Source: Paenibacillus urinalis
Lineage (GTDB): Bacteria; Bacillota; Bacilli; Paenibacillales; Paenibacillaceae
Length of the DNA stretch: 64,000 bases
Assembly (NCBI RefSeq): GCF_028747985.1
Contig: NZ_CP118108.1
Coordinates: 2,485,501-2,549,500 of the forward strand
Direction of reading: 5' to 3'
Shown here: piece by piece, positions 17,010 through 26,163 of the stretch
Position numbering within the stretch: the stretch's first letter is position 1
Layout: every line of letters starts with the position of its first letter
Notes under the pieces: generated by a model
Database searches by the model: none
What the model was told of the DNA's origin: nothing
What the model saw: the letters and a program-made list of their open reading frames with translations, nothing else
Translations under genes and position numbers: made by a program

Positions 17010-18563
17010 ATGCCACAGCTTCAATCACATACAATTCGTTATGCCAATCCAATTCTACCCGGATTCTACCCGGATCCGAGTATCGTGAAGGCAGAAGAAT
17101 TTTTTTACCTCATTTGCAGTTCGTTTGAATATTTTCCCGGTGTTCCGATTTTTCGGAGCCGGGATCTGATTCACTGGGAGCAGATTGGGAACGTACTGGA
17201 TCGAGTCAGCCAGCTTAACCTGACCGATCAGAAGAGCTCGGACGGAATCTTTGCTCCTGCGCTGCGTTACCATGAAGGTACATTTTATATGATTACGACA
17301 GATGTAAGAGGGATCGGCAATTTTTATGTGACAGCTACCAATCCTGCTGGCCCGTGGTCAGATCCCATTCGAATTCCTTATGGTGGAATAGACCCCTCTT
17401 TGTTTTTTGACGAGGATGGCAAAGTCTATGTTACCGCTCAGCAAGGTGCGGATTATAATTCTCATGCGATTCAGTACGAGATCAACATTGAGACTGGAGA
17501 GGCGCTTACTGAACCCCAAGTTGTCTGGTACGGGGATGGCGGACCATGGACGGAAGGGCCGCATTTGTACAAAATCAATGGTATGTACTATATGATGTCT
17601 GCCTCGGGTGGAACGGCCAAGGAGCATCGCGAAATCATTGGCAGAAGCAACAACCCTTATGGTCCATTTGAACGCTATCCGGAGCCAATTCTGACCCACC
17701 GCAATTTGGATCATCCTATTCAATATCTGGGACATGCTGACCTCGTGGAGGATCATCAGGGTGACTGGTGGGCAGTATTTCTAGGTGTTCGTTTGACAGA
17801 GGACGGATACAGTGTGCTTGGACGGGAAACATTCCTGGCACCGGTCATCTGGAACGATGGCTGGCCGCATATTGATAATAATGAAGGAACGGTAAGCTTA
17901 GATATGATTGTTGAGCGCACGCCGTTGTCTGTGCCTTCTACAACAGAGGGCCATACAGCTGTTCAGGCTCGAGAAGACTTTAATGAAGAGCTTGGGCCAC
18001 ACTGGATGTTCGTACGTAATCCGTCAGCAGGCAAGAGCTCTCTTACAGAAAAGCCAGGTTCACTGACCATGTATGGTCAAGATTCCACCCTCAGCGATGT
18101 GGGTCAAATTACTTTTGTTGGGCGGAGACAGCAGCATGTTCTGGCCAGTTTTAGAACTTCCGTCTCATTCGCACCAGTCGCTGACGGAGAAGAGGCGGGA
18201 TTGTGCATTCGCCGGGATGAGGATGCACACTATGAGCTCGGCATAAGACAATCGGAAGGCCGCAAAGTGATCTTTGCCCGATTGACAGTACGAGGAGTGT
18301 CCGAAATTGTACATGAGAGCGATACGGAATCAGAAGAGCTAATACTCCAGATCAAATCTACAGAGACGGAATACCAATTGTCCTGTTCAGAAGATGGAAT
18401 AAACTGGATGTCATTGGGATCAGGCTCTGCACGTGCAATATCTCCTGAGGATTTCGTGCATAAAATGTGTTTCACTGGGGCGGTAGTTGGACTATACGCC
18501 ACCGGTAATGGCCAAGCAAGCCGCACGCCTGCACACTTTGACTGGTTTGAATACAAGTCCTAA
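17010..18563 (+). CDS. GH43 beta-xylosidase, cytoplasmic
   Basis: 517 residues with no signal peptide. The five-blade propeller carries the base Asp22 in YPDPSIVK, pKa-modulating Asp128 in GGIDPSLFF and acid Glu182 in WTEGPHLYK. From about residue 325 a C-terminal beta-sandwich begins (REDFNEELGPHWMFVRNP), as in XynB-type beta-xylosidases. The ATG directly follows the permease stop; GAGTGTGAAGGA serves as ribosome site. It would release xylose, perhaps also arabinose, from imported oligosaccharides. Confidence 0.9.
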   Translation: MPQLQSHTIRYANPILPGFYPDPSIVKAEEFFYLICSSFEYFPGVPIFRSRDLIHWEQIGNVLDRVSQLNLTDQKSSDGIFAPALRYHEGTFYMITTDVRGIGNFYVTATNPAGPWSDPIRIPYGGIDPSLFFDEDGKVYVTAQQGADYNSHAIQYEINIETGEALTEPQVVWYGDGGPWTEGPHLYKINGMYYMMSASGGTAKEHREIIGRSNNPYGPFERYPEPILTHRNLDHPIQYLGHADLVEDHQGDWWAVFLGVRLTEDGYSVLGRETFLAPVIWNDGWPHIDNNEGTVSLDMIVERTPLSVPSTTEGHTAVQAREDFNEELGPHWMFVRNPSAGKSSLTEKPGSLTMYGQDSTLSDVGQITFVGRRQQHVLASFRTSVSFAPVADGEEAGLCIRRDEDAHYELGIRQSEGRKVIFARLTVRGVSEIVHESDTESEELILQIKSTETEYQLSCSEDGINWMSLGSGSARAISPEDFVHKMCFTGAVVGLYATGNGQASRTPAHFDWFEYKS

Positions 18564-18629
18564 CTCACGGCTATTCGGATTGATGAGCTAACATAAAGCA
18601 TTCATTATTGCATTTAGAGGAGGGATACA

Positions 18630-19649
18630 ATGAATTCTATACGAGAAGAGGCACCTCTAAGAACATTGTACAAGGATGCGTTCCACATTGGAGCTGCAGT
18701 GAATCCCAGAACGATTGAAAGTCAACGCTTATTACTCACGTACCATTTCAACAGTTTGACAGCAGAGAATGAAATGAAATTCTCCAGCGTACATCCTCAG
18801 GAGGATGTGTACACCTTCGAGGACGCAGACGCCATCGCTGCATTCGCCAGAGAGCAAGACATGATGCTGCGTGGACATACACTCGTCTGGCATAACCAAA
18901 CACCAGATTGGTTATTTGAGAATGAGACAGGCGGCCCAGTTGATCGAGAGGTCTTGTTGGCACGCCTCCGCTCACATATACAGACTGTCGTTGGCAGATA
19001 TAAAGACATCATTTATGGCTGGGATGTCGTAAATGAAGTCATATCTGATGATGCAAACGAGGATGCTTATCTGCGGCCATCCAAATGGCTGGATATTGCA
19101 GGAGAGAGCTTCATTGCCAAAGCATTCGAATTCGCTCACGAAGCAGATCCTCAAGCGCTATTATTCTATAATGACTATAATGAGTCTAATCCACATAAAC
19201 GGGAGCGTATTTATCGACTCGTCCGTTCATTACTGGATCAAGGCGTACCAATTCATGGAGTTGGCTTGCAGGCGCATTGGAATTTGTACGATCCGACACT
19301 GGACGACATGCGTGCTGCAATTGAACGCTATGCTCAGCTTGGACTGCAGCTTCAGCTCACCGAACTGGATGTCTCTGTATTTCGTTTTGAAGACAGACGT
19401 ACGGACCTGACTCATCCAACAAAGGAAATGCTGGAACTACAGGCTGAGAGATACGATTCTATTTTTCGACTGCTTTACGAGTATCGTGAGCACATCAGTG
19501 CCGTGACATTCTGGGGAGCTGCTGATAATTACACGTGGCTGGATCATTTCCCTGTTCGGGGACGTAAAAACTGGCCCTTCCTGTTTGATGAAGCACTTCG
19601 TCCCAAAGAAGCTTATCAACGTGTTGCCCAAATTCCTTCGCTCAAATGA
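18630..19649 (+). CDS. GH10 endo-1,4-beta-xylanase, intracellular type
   Basis: 339 residues with no signal peptide, matching the size of intracellular GH10 xylanases. The acid/base is Glu136 in WDVVNEVISD and the nucleophile Glu245 in QLTELDVSV; NEMKFSSVHP and RGHTLVWHNQTPDWL are the family substrate-cleft motifs. GAGGAGGG precedes the ATG. It would shorten imported, still substituted xylo-oligosaccharides inside the cell for the GH43 enzymes on either side. Confidence 0.95.
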   Translation: MNSIREEAPLRTLYKDAFHIGAAVNPRTIESQRLLLTYHFNSLTAENEMKFSSVHPQEDVYTFEDADAIAAFAREQDMMLRGHTLVWHNQTPDWLFENETGGPVDREVLLARLRSHIQTVVGRYKDIIYGWDVVNEVISDDANEDAYLRPSKWLDIAGESFIAKAFEFAHEADPQALLFYNDYNESNPHKRERIYRLVRSLLDQGVPIHGVGLQAHWNLYDPTLDDMRAAIERYAQLGLQLQLTELDVSVFRFEDRRTDLTHPTKEMLELQAERYDSIFRLLYEYREHISAVTFWGAADNYTWLDHFPVRGRKNWPFLFDEALRPKEAYQRVAQIPSLK

Positions 19650-19737
19650 GAACGTGGGCTGATGTAATATCTTCAATCCTTAAACATCGATCGTTGATTT
19701 GAGCAAGATTGTACATTATTTGGAAGGAGTCATCGGA

Positions 19738-20724
19738 ATGTCCAAATTATCTAACCAGCACCAACCTTTAGTTACTCATATATTCACTGCCGATCCATCA
19801 GCGCATGTATTCGAGGATCGCATCTATATTTATCCTTCGCACGATCTGGATCATAACGAACCTGTGAATGACAATGGGGATCAGTACAAAATGGAGGACT
19901 ACCATGTTCTATCCATGTCTGATCCAGACTCACCTGTCACGGATCATGGGGAAGTACTGCATGTAAAGGATGTACCTTGGGCATCACGCCAGATGTGGGC
20001 ACCAGATGCCGCTTATAAAAACGGAAAATACTACTTGTTTTTCCCAGCGCGGGATCATGAAGGCATTTTTCGCATTGGGGTCGCCACATCACCCTCTCCG
20101 GCAGGTCCGTTTGAGCCGGAGGAAGATTACATTCAGGGGAGCTTCAGCATCGATCCTGCCGTCTTCACTGATGAAGATGAACAGTCCTACATGCTCTTTG
20201 GCGGACTATGGGGCGGGCAATTGGAGAAGTGGCAGACTGGGAAGTATGAGGAGGATGCTGACGGTCCAGCACCGGATGCTCCTGCACTTGGTCCAAGAAT
20301 CGCGAAGCTGAGTGAGGATATGCTCTCTATGGCTTCAGAGGCAATGGAGATCGTTATATTGGATCAGGAAGGAAAGCCTTTGACTGCTGGCAACGAAGAT
20401 TGCAGATACTTTGAAGGTCCGTGGATGCACAAGTATAATGACAAATATTATCTGTCCTATTCCACGGGAACGACGCACAAGCTGGTGTATGCCATAGGGG
20501 ATAGCCCAACAGGTCCATTTACGTTTCAAGGCACAATTCTCCCACCTGTTATGGGTTGGACAACGCATCATTCCATAGTTCAATTTAAGGACAAATGGTA
20601 CTTGTTCTATCATGATAGTTCCCTCTCCGAAGGCATCGACTACAAACGCTGTATTAAATTTGCTGAGCTGACGTACAATCCGGATGGCACCATTCAAATG
20701 ATTGATCCATATCCAGAAAAGTAG
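19738..20724 (+). CDS. GH43 glycoside hydrolase (xylosidase/arabinofuranosidase)
   Basis: 328 residues from ATG 19738 (GGAAGGAG 8 nt upstream). It is a single-domain five-blade propeller without the C-terminal sandwich of its neighbours. The putative base is Asp19 in FTADPSAHVFED, the second Asp is in FSIDPAVFTDED, and the acid Glu is in YFEGPWMHKYNDKYY. No signal peptide. The family has both beta-xylosidase and alpha-L-arabinofuranosidase members; this sequence does not decide between them. Confidence 0.88.
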   Translation: MSKLSNQHQPLVTHIFTADPSAHVFEDRIYIYPSHDLDHNEPVNDNGDQYKMEDYHVLSMSDPDSPVTDHGEVLHVKDVPWASRQMWAPDAAYKNGKYYLFFPARDHEGIFRIGVATSPSPAGPFEPEEDYIQGSFSIDPAVFTDEDEQSYMLFGGLWGGQLEKWQTGKYEEDADGPAPDAPALGPRIAKLSEDMLSMASEAMEIVILDQEGKPLTAGNEDCRYFEGPWMHKYNDKYYLSYSTGTTHKLVYAIGDSPTGPFTFQGTILPPVMGWTTHHSIVQFKDKWYLFYHDSSLSEGIDYKRCIKFAELTYNPDGTIQMIDPYPEK

Positions 20725-20978
20725 CAGTGTTGCGGATTCTATAGGGTTGACAGTCTCTGATGTTAACCGCAGTCACTGAAGTGACTTGAGTTTTTGTTGT
20801 CTCAGCGAGTGGCATGGAATTACGTTCACGGCCGAAAAACCTTCTCTGCCAATACAGACATGGCATAGAAGGTTTTTCGTTTATATACTCAGCTTCTTCA
20901 CTAGAATGGTCAACATCACATTGAATATTGTTCTTTTCCTTATTCATTCTTCAGAACAAAATGGGGTGAAATTATAAA
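20725..20978 (+). terminator. Intergenic with palindrome and strong terminator
   Basis: The terminator pairs 20833-20845 with 20867-20879 (13 bp, perfect, A-run on one side and T-run on the other, so possibly bidirectional). A separate 16-bp palindrome AGTCACTGAAGTGACT lies at 20771-20786 and could be an operator. TTGACA at 20747-20752 has no matching -10 box. Confidence 0.75.
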
Positions 20979-22517
20979 ATGTATTCAAATCCAATGATAT
21001 GGGCTGACTACCCAGATCCTGATGTTATACGCGTGGAAGATACGTATTACATGGTGAGTACAACCATGCATATGATGCCGGGCTGCGTCATCCTTCGCTC
21101 TTATGACCTAATCCATTGGGAAGTAGCCACTCATGTTTACGACACACTGGATAACACACCTGCTCAGCGACTTGAGAGCGGTCAACATATTTATGGCAAA
21201 GGCATGTGGGCTGCATCCTTACGGTATCATCAGGAAATGTTCTACGTCATCTTTGTCGCCAACGATACTCGAAAAACGTATTTGTACTCATCAACCTCTA
21301 TAACAGGACCGTGGAATAAGCAAATTGTAAAGGGATTCTATCATGATTGCTCCTTATTTTTTGACGATGATGAACGGATTTATCTTGTGCACGGGAATAC
21401 CGAGATCTATTTAACTGAATTAGATACAGATCTGACCGGACCTAAGCCTGGTGGACTAGAGCGTATCATCGTAAAGGAAGAGCAGCCTAGTTACCTGGGA
21501 TACGAGGGGGCTCACTTTTACAAAATAGATGGGAAGTATTATGTGTTTTTAATTCACATAACGAAGGCTTCTGGCCGAAGAACACAGGCTTTTTACATGG
21601 CCGATTCCCTGGAAGGAGTATTTACCGGTGGAGATGTATTCAATGATGATATGGGTTACTTTAACTCCGGTGTTGCCCAAGGGGGGATCGTAGATACACC
21701 GGACGGTGACTGGTATGCGATGCTATTTCAAGATCATGGGGCGGTTGGCCGTATTCCTGTCGTGGTACCGATTCGTTTTAATCACCATGTTCCAGAGTTT
21801 GGAAGTGAAGCACCTAAACAGATTGATATCCCGAGCACGAGACCCGGTTATAGCTATCGTCCTTTGGTCGGTAGTGATTCATTTCATTATGAAATCGGTG
21901 AGGATGGGAGAATTCGTCTTCGTGATATCTGGCAGTGGAATCATACCCCGAATGACAATCTCTGGACCGTAACCGAGAAACCTGGCGTTTATCGAGTACG
22001 GACGGGTCAGATCAGTCCGAATCTGACCTTTGCCGTAAATACGCTAACCCAGCGTTCCATGGGACCTGCTTGCGAAACTACGGTTAGGCTTGATGGCAGC
22101 GGTCTGAATGACGGTGATTATGCCGGATTGTGCTTCCTGATTGGTACATACGGTATGATTGCCCTTACGAAAAATGAAGGTCAATTTTACTTGGTTATGC
22201 AGGCTAGAAGCAGTGAAGACTCCACCATCTTCGGAAATCTGATTGACCAAGAGCCTGCTACTGAGTATGCCCGTATTCTCGTAGCAGATCCGGTAGTTAC
22301 CTTAAAAGCTTATGGAAACTTTGTAGACAATCAAGACGAGTGTTCTTTCGCTTACTTGGATGGAACGGAGTGGAGGAGCTTAGGCATTTCCCATAAAATG
22401 GTTTACAAGCTAGATCATTTTATGGGTTGTCGAATTGGTTTGTTTTTGTATTCAACAAGTGCAATTGGTGGTACTGCCGACTTTTCAAATTTCAATTACC
22501 GAGTAATCATGCCCTAA
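20979..22517 (+). CDS. GH43 glycoside hydrolase with C-terminal beta-sandwich
   Basis: 512 residues with no signal peptide. The N-terminal propeller has base Asp13 in WADYPDPDVIRV, an Asp in FYHDCSLFFDDD and the acid Glu in YEGAHFYKIDGKYY. MPGCVILRSYDLIHWE is shared with many GH43 enzymes of roughly 510 residues. From about residue 310 a concanavalin-like sandwich follows. GGGGTGA precedes the ATG by 8 nt. It is separated from the upstream GH43 by a terminator and so may have its own promoter. Likely a debranching or xylosidase enzyme for imported oligosaccharides. Confidence 0.88.
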   Translation: MYSNPMIWADYPDPDVIRVEDTYYMVSTTMHMMPGCVILRSYDLIHWEVATHVYDTLDNTPAQRLESGQHIYGKGMWAASLRYHQEMFYVIFVANDTRKTYLYSSTSITGPWNKQIVKGFYHDCSLFFDDDERIYLVHGNTEIYLTELDTDLTGPKPGGLERIIVKEEQPSYLGYEGAHFYKIDGKYYVFLIHITKASGRRTQAFYMADSLEGVFTGGDVFNDDMGYFNSGVAQGGIVDTPDGDWYAMLFQDHGAVGRIPVVVPIRFNHHVPEFGSEAPKQIDIPSTRPGYSYRPLVGSDSFHYEIGEDGRIRLRDIWQWNHTPNDNLWTVTEKPGVYRVRTGQISPNLTFAVNTLTQRSMGPACETTVRLDGSGLNDGDYAGLCFLIGTYGMIALTKNEGQFYLVMQARSSEDSTIFGNLIDQEPATEYARILVADPVVTLKAYGNFVDNQDECSFAYLDGTEWRSLGISHKMVYKLDHFMGCRIGLFLYSTSAIGGTADFSNFNYRVIMP

Positions 22518-22527
22518 GCGTTAGATT

Positions 22528-22569
22528 GAGTATATAAGAAGTCGCCAAACGGCGGCTTCTTATATACTC
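22528..22569 (+). terminator. Long hairpin ending the xylan operon
   Basis: A 19-bp stem (22528-22546 with 22551-22569, one G-U) closes an AAAC loop. There is no long T tract, but it is the most stable hairpin seen here. Confidence 0.8.
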
Positions 22570-22658
22570 AGCAAGCATAAGTTGTTGTACAATATAGGGA
22601 TTCCAGATGATAGAGCAAGAGAAGTGTTCATTTCCAGCTGAATTGGGGGAATGTTGTC

Positions 22659-24329
22659 ATGAATATGAGATGGCAGGATATAACAAGGAAGACCTTCGTT
22701 CTGTTCATTGTTCTGTGCATCCCAGCAAGTCAATATGAAGAGAATGTAGAACCACAAAATATACAGTCGAATGGGCAGCAAATTCAGAACTTATACAGTT
22801 TAGGGAAATACTCCCCTCCGATAGAAGTGTCGTTTGTCATGGAAACCGGAGAAGAACTGCAACAGATCATTAGTGAGCTTCCAGATGAGACCGTGCTGGA
22901 TAATCGCTGGACCCGTTTGTACGAGAATGAATTAGGCATTCGGATTCACTATGAGTGGATTGCGAGTGGAGATGTATACAACCAGAAGCTGGGGGTATCC
23001 CTCGCTGCTGGACGTTTCCCAGACGTGGTCAAAGTCAATCCATACCAGCTCAGGCAACTAAGCAATGCCGGATTGATTGAAGAATTGACCGAAGTGTATG
23101 ATACGTATGCTTCAACGCTTACAAAAGATATTTTGGAGGCAGAGGGAAGAGGATCGTTCAACGCAGCCACGATTGACGGTAAACTTATGGCAATTCCCGA
23201 GACATCTTCTTCGATCGAAACTGCACAATATCTGTGGATTCGAACGGACTGGCTGGAGCGTTTAGATCTGCAGCCACCTGAAACCATGGAAGACTTGATT
23301 CGAATATCGAAAGCGTTTACAGATGGAGATCCTGACGGAAACGGAGAACACGACACATATGGATTGGCGCTGACGAATTATTTATGGGATCCCGTAATGG
23401 GGGCTTCCGGGTTGATGGCTGGATACGGCGCTTTTCCTAATATATGGATTAAAGATTCTGAAGGGAAGCTTGCTTACGGCGGCATACAACCTGAAGTCCG
23501 CGAAGCGCTGAAAGTATTGCAGACCATGTATCGAGAGGGTCAATTGGATCCGGATTTCGGTTACAAAAATGGAAGCAAGGAGCTGCGTCTAATTTCCGAC
23601 GGAAAAATCGGCATGCTCTATGGCGAGCAGTGGGCGTCCTTTATACTGCAGAGCAGCCGGGATAACGATACGAATGCGGAATGGCAGGCTTACCCTATTG
23701 TAGCGGAATCAGGGAGAAATCTCTTTGTCCCGCTTCGTTTAAATACGGGTCAATATTTCGCTGTTAAAAAAGGGTTCTCCCATCCTGAAGTGATCGTGAA
23801 GCTGATGAATCTTCATCTCGATACAAACTGGGGTGAGCATGCAAAGTATGAAACTTACTATAACGATGACTCCCGAGCGGTGTGGAAGCTGTCACCGGTT
23901 ACTCCGTTTCCGGGTAACAAAAACATTGATGCCTACAAACAAATTCGCGATGCTAGGAAAACAGGAGATTACTCGGGCTTGAAGGATGAAGCTCTTGTCA
24001 TTCACAAACGAATGGTAGCCTACGATTCACAAGGTGTAGATAGTGGCTGGGGCTGGAAACAAACTTATGGGCCTACAGGAGCTTTTAGCATCGCTGATTC
24101 CTATGAGAAGAACGGTCAGCTTCTATATGATCAGTACACGGGTGGGGTAACGGACACGATGGTTGATCGGCAGATCATCCTCCGAGATCTCCAGCTTGAA
24201 GCTTATATGAACATCATTCTTGGCAAGCCAATCGAAGAGTTTGATCGCTTCGTAGAAGAATGGCGCAAGCTGGGAGGAGATCAGATTACTTCGGAAGTTA
24301 ATGCGTGGTTCGAAGCGGAGGTCTCTTAA
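22659..24329 (+). CDS. Orphan solute-binding protein (LplA-like), atypical lipobox
   Basis: 556 residues of the same large binding-protein family as the 13.3 kb protein (core IEVSFVMETGEELQQIISELPDETV... GVSLAAGRFPDVVKVNPYQ). The N-terminus has a short hydrophobic stretch FVLFIVLCIPAS; the only Cys follows Leu, which does not fit the lipobox rule of Gly/Ala/Ser before Cys, so anchoring is uncertain. GGGGGAA precedes the ATG. No permease adjoins it; a kinase and regulator follow. It may present ligand to the kinase as a sensor accessory (inference). Confidence 0.85.
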   Translation: MNMRWQDITRKTFVLFIVLCIPASQYEENVEPQNIQSNGQQIQNLYSLGKYSPPIEVSFVMETGEELQQIISELPDETVLDNRWTRLYENELGIRIHYEWIASGDVYNQKLGVSLAAGRFPDVVKVNPYQLRQLSNAGLIEELTEVYDTYASTLTKDILEAEGRGSFNAATIDGKLMAIPETSSSIETAQYLWIRTDWLERLDLQPPETMEDLIRISKAFTDGDPDGNGEHDTYGLALTNYLWDPVMGASGLMAGYGAFPNIWIKDSEGKLAYGGIQPEVREALKVLQTMYREGQLDPDFGYKNGSKELRLISDGKIGMLYGEQWASFILQSSRDNDTNAEWQAYPIVAESGRNLFVPLRLNTGQYFAVKKGFSHPEVIVKLMNLHLDTNWGEHAKYETYYNDDSRAVWKLSPVTPFPGNKNIDAYKQIRDARKTGDYSGLKDEALVIHKRMVAYDSQGVDSGWGWKQTYGPTGAFSIADSYEKNGQLLYDQYTGGVTDTMVDRQIILRDLQLEAYMNIILGKPIEEFDRFVEEWRKLGGDQITSEVNAWFEAEVS

Positions 24330-24390
24330 GCAGCTCTATACTTTCCCATGACCATACTCTATATAAAGAAGGATTTCTACCATTTTTGCA

Positions 24391-26163
24391 TTGGATGTGA
24401 GTGGATTGAAGATACCTGCCGAATCATGGTTTAATAGTATATTTGCACGATTAATCATCACCTACCTGGTCTTCGTACTTCCTCTAATTCTTCTCGGCGT
24501 GTACTTATATCAATGGAGTTATGACAATGCCAGCAAGGAAATATCCTTATCTGCAGAAAGAACATTGAACCAGTATGTAGCGGAGTTAAACCGGGAAGTA
24601 GAATGGATTGAGCTTCAGCAGTTTAATATCGCTGAAGATCGAAAACTCAATCGGCTGGCGATTCTCTGGGATATGATGGATCAAGTTGAGCGACGTGATA
24701 CACTGAATTATTTATCAGAACGACTAGCGGCCTTCAAGAACAGCAGTGCCTATATTGAGAATGTCAATATTCATATTCCTACCGTTGGCAAGAGCATTTC
24801 CTCAACTATAGGAATCGACGACTTCGATGAGGACTCCTATGAATACTTCAGCTCAGGGAACCAGGGGAAAGGCACGCGCTTCACCATAAAAGAGGAGACA
24901 ATAAACCTAAGTGCCGTTCGTCTATCTGGCAAGAAGAGTGAAGCAGCGCTGTTTGTTATACAAGTGGAGCTAGATACAGAACATTTTCAGAATGAATTAT
25001 CTCGGCTTAACTTGTATCCTGAGAGTGTTACATTTCTGGTTGAGGACAAAACGAGACATGCCATCACGGATAAACAACAAATCAGCAATGTCATTCTATC
25101 CAATTATCAAGAGCAGAGTGTACAGGCTTCAGGTGACGAAGTGTGGATGAAGGTGGACGGACAAAGGTATCAAGTGACCCAGTCCCATATAGATGCCCTC
25201 GGTTTGTCCGTGGCTTCGTATATACCGGAAGAAATTGTAACCAGTCCCCTCAGCAAGTTCAATCATTGGGCCTGGTTGTTTGCAATCACATCATTTGTTG
25301 CGATTGCAGCGTTTCTTTATTCAAGCTACAAGCTAATTCACATTCCTTTACTACATTTGGTCAAAAGATTTAAAAAAATGGAGGCAGGTGTGCTGGATAT
25401 CCCTATTGTCCACCATCGAAAAGATGAATTTGGATTCCTCTACTCCAGGTTTAATCAGATGATTGAAAATCTTCAGCTGCTCATTGATCGAGATTTTAAA
25501 AAAACAATGATGATGCAGCGTGCGGAGTTAAAACAGCTTCAATCGCAAATTAATCCGCATTTTCTATACAATAGTTTCTTCATCCTCAATTCGCTTGCAA
25601 GAACTGGGGAAACGCAGCGGATCGAAGAGTTTACGAATATGCTTGGGGAATATTTCAGATTCATTACCCGTAACGGGACAGACCAAGTCAGGTTGAAGGA
25701 AGAAGTAGAGCACTCAAGAATATATACCGAAATCCAGCAGCTCAGATTCTCAAGGCGCATTAAAGTAGATTTCGGAGCATTACCGCAGCAGATGGAACAT
25801 ATTCAGGTGCCCAGGCTCATTATTCAACCTATTATTGAAAACGCCTATGAGCACAGCCTTGAAAAGAACACGACTACAGGCCTCCTGGTCGTCCGCTTTA
25901 GCCTTATAGGTGAATATGCCGAAATTACGGTCGAAGATAACGGGTGTGAAACGAGAGAAGAGCTTATTCAAAGTATTCAAGATCGATTAGAGCAGGAAGA
26001 TGGTACGGATGAAATGACCGGATTGATGAATATTCATCGACGTCTACGACTGACATATGGAGAAGGATGCGGCCTATTCCTAGCAAGAGGCGAACTTCAA
26101 GGCTTCAAAGTCACTATTCGAATTCGTGCGAAGGAAGGGGAAATCAAATGTATCGACTATTGA
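24391..26163 (+). CDS. YesM-type sensor histidine kinase 2
   Basis: About 590 residues. Membrane segment 1 is at about residues 15-42, the extracellular sensor at about 43-295, segment 2 at about 296-318, then HAMP. The His motif is INPHFLYNSFFILNSLAR, the N box QPIIENAYEHSLEK and the G box VEDNGCETREE. No ATG suits the start; TTG 24391, GTG 24397 or TTG 24406 are possible, and the nearest purine run (AAGGAT, 24368) is far, so the start is uncertain. It overlaps the next regulator by 16 bp. Confidence 0.9.
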   Translation: MDVSGLKIPAESWFNSIFARLIITYLVFVLPLILLGVYLYQWSYDNASKEISLSAERTLNQYVAELNREVEWIELQQFNIAEDRKLNRLAILWDMMDQVERRDTLNYLSERLAAFKNSSAYIENVNIHIPTVGKSISSTIGIDDFDEDSYEYFSSGNQGKGTRFTIKEETINLSAVRLSGKKSEAALFVIQVELDTEHFQNELSRLNLYPESVTFLVEDKTRHAITDKQQISNVILSNYQEQSVQASGDEVWMKVDGQRYQVTQSHIDALGLSVASYIPEEIVTSPLSKFNHWAWLFAITSFVAIAAFLYSSYKLIHIPLLHLVKRFKKMEAGVLDIPIVHHRKDEFGFLYSRFNQMIENLQLLIDRDFKKTMMMQRAELKQLQSQINPHFLYNSFFILNSLARTGETQRIEEFTNMLGEYFRFITRNGTDQVRLKEEVEHSRIYTEIQQLRFSRRIKVDFGALPQQMEHIQVPRLIIQPIIENAYEHSLEKNTTTGLLVVRFSLIGEYAEITVEDNGCETREELIQSIQDRLEQEDGTDEMTGLMNIHRRLRLTYGEGCGLFLARGELQGFKVTIRIRAKEGEIKCIDY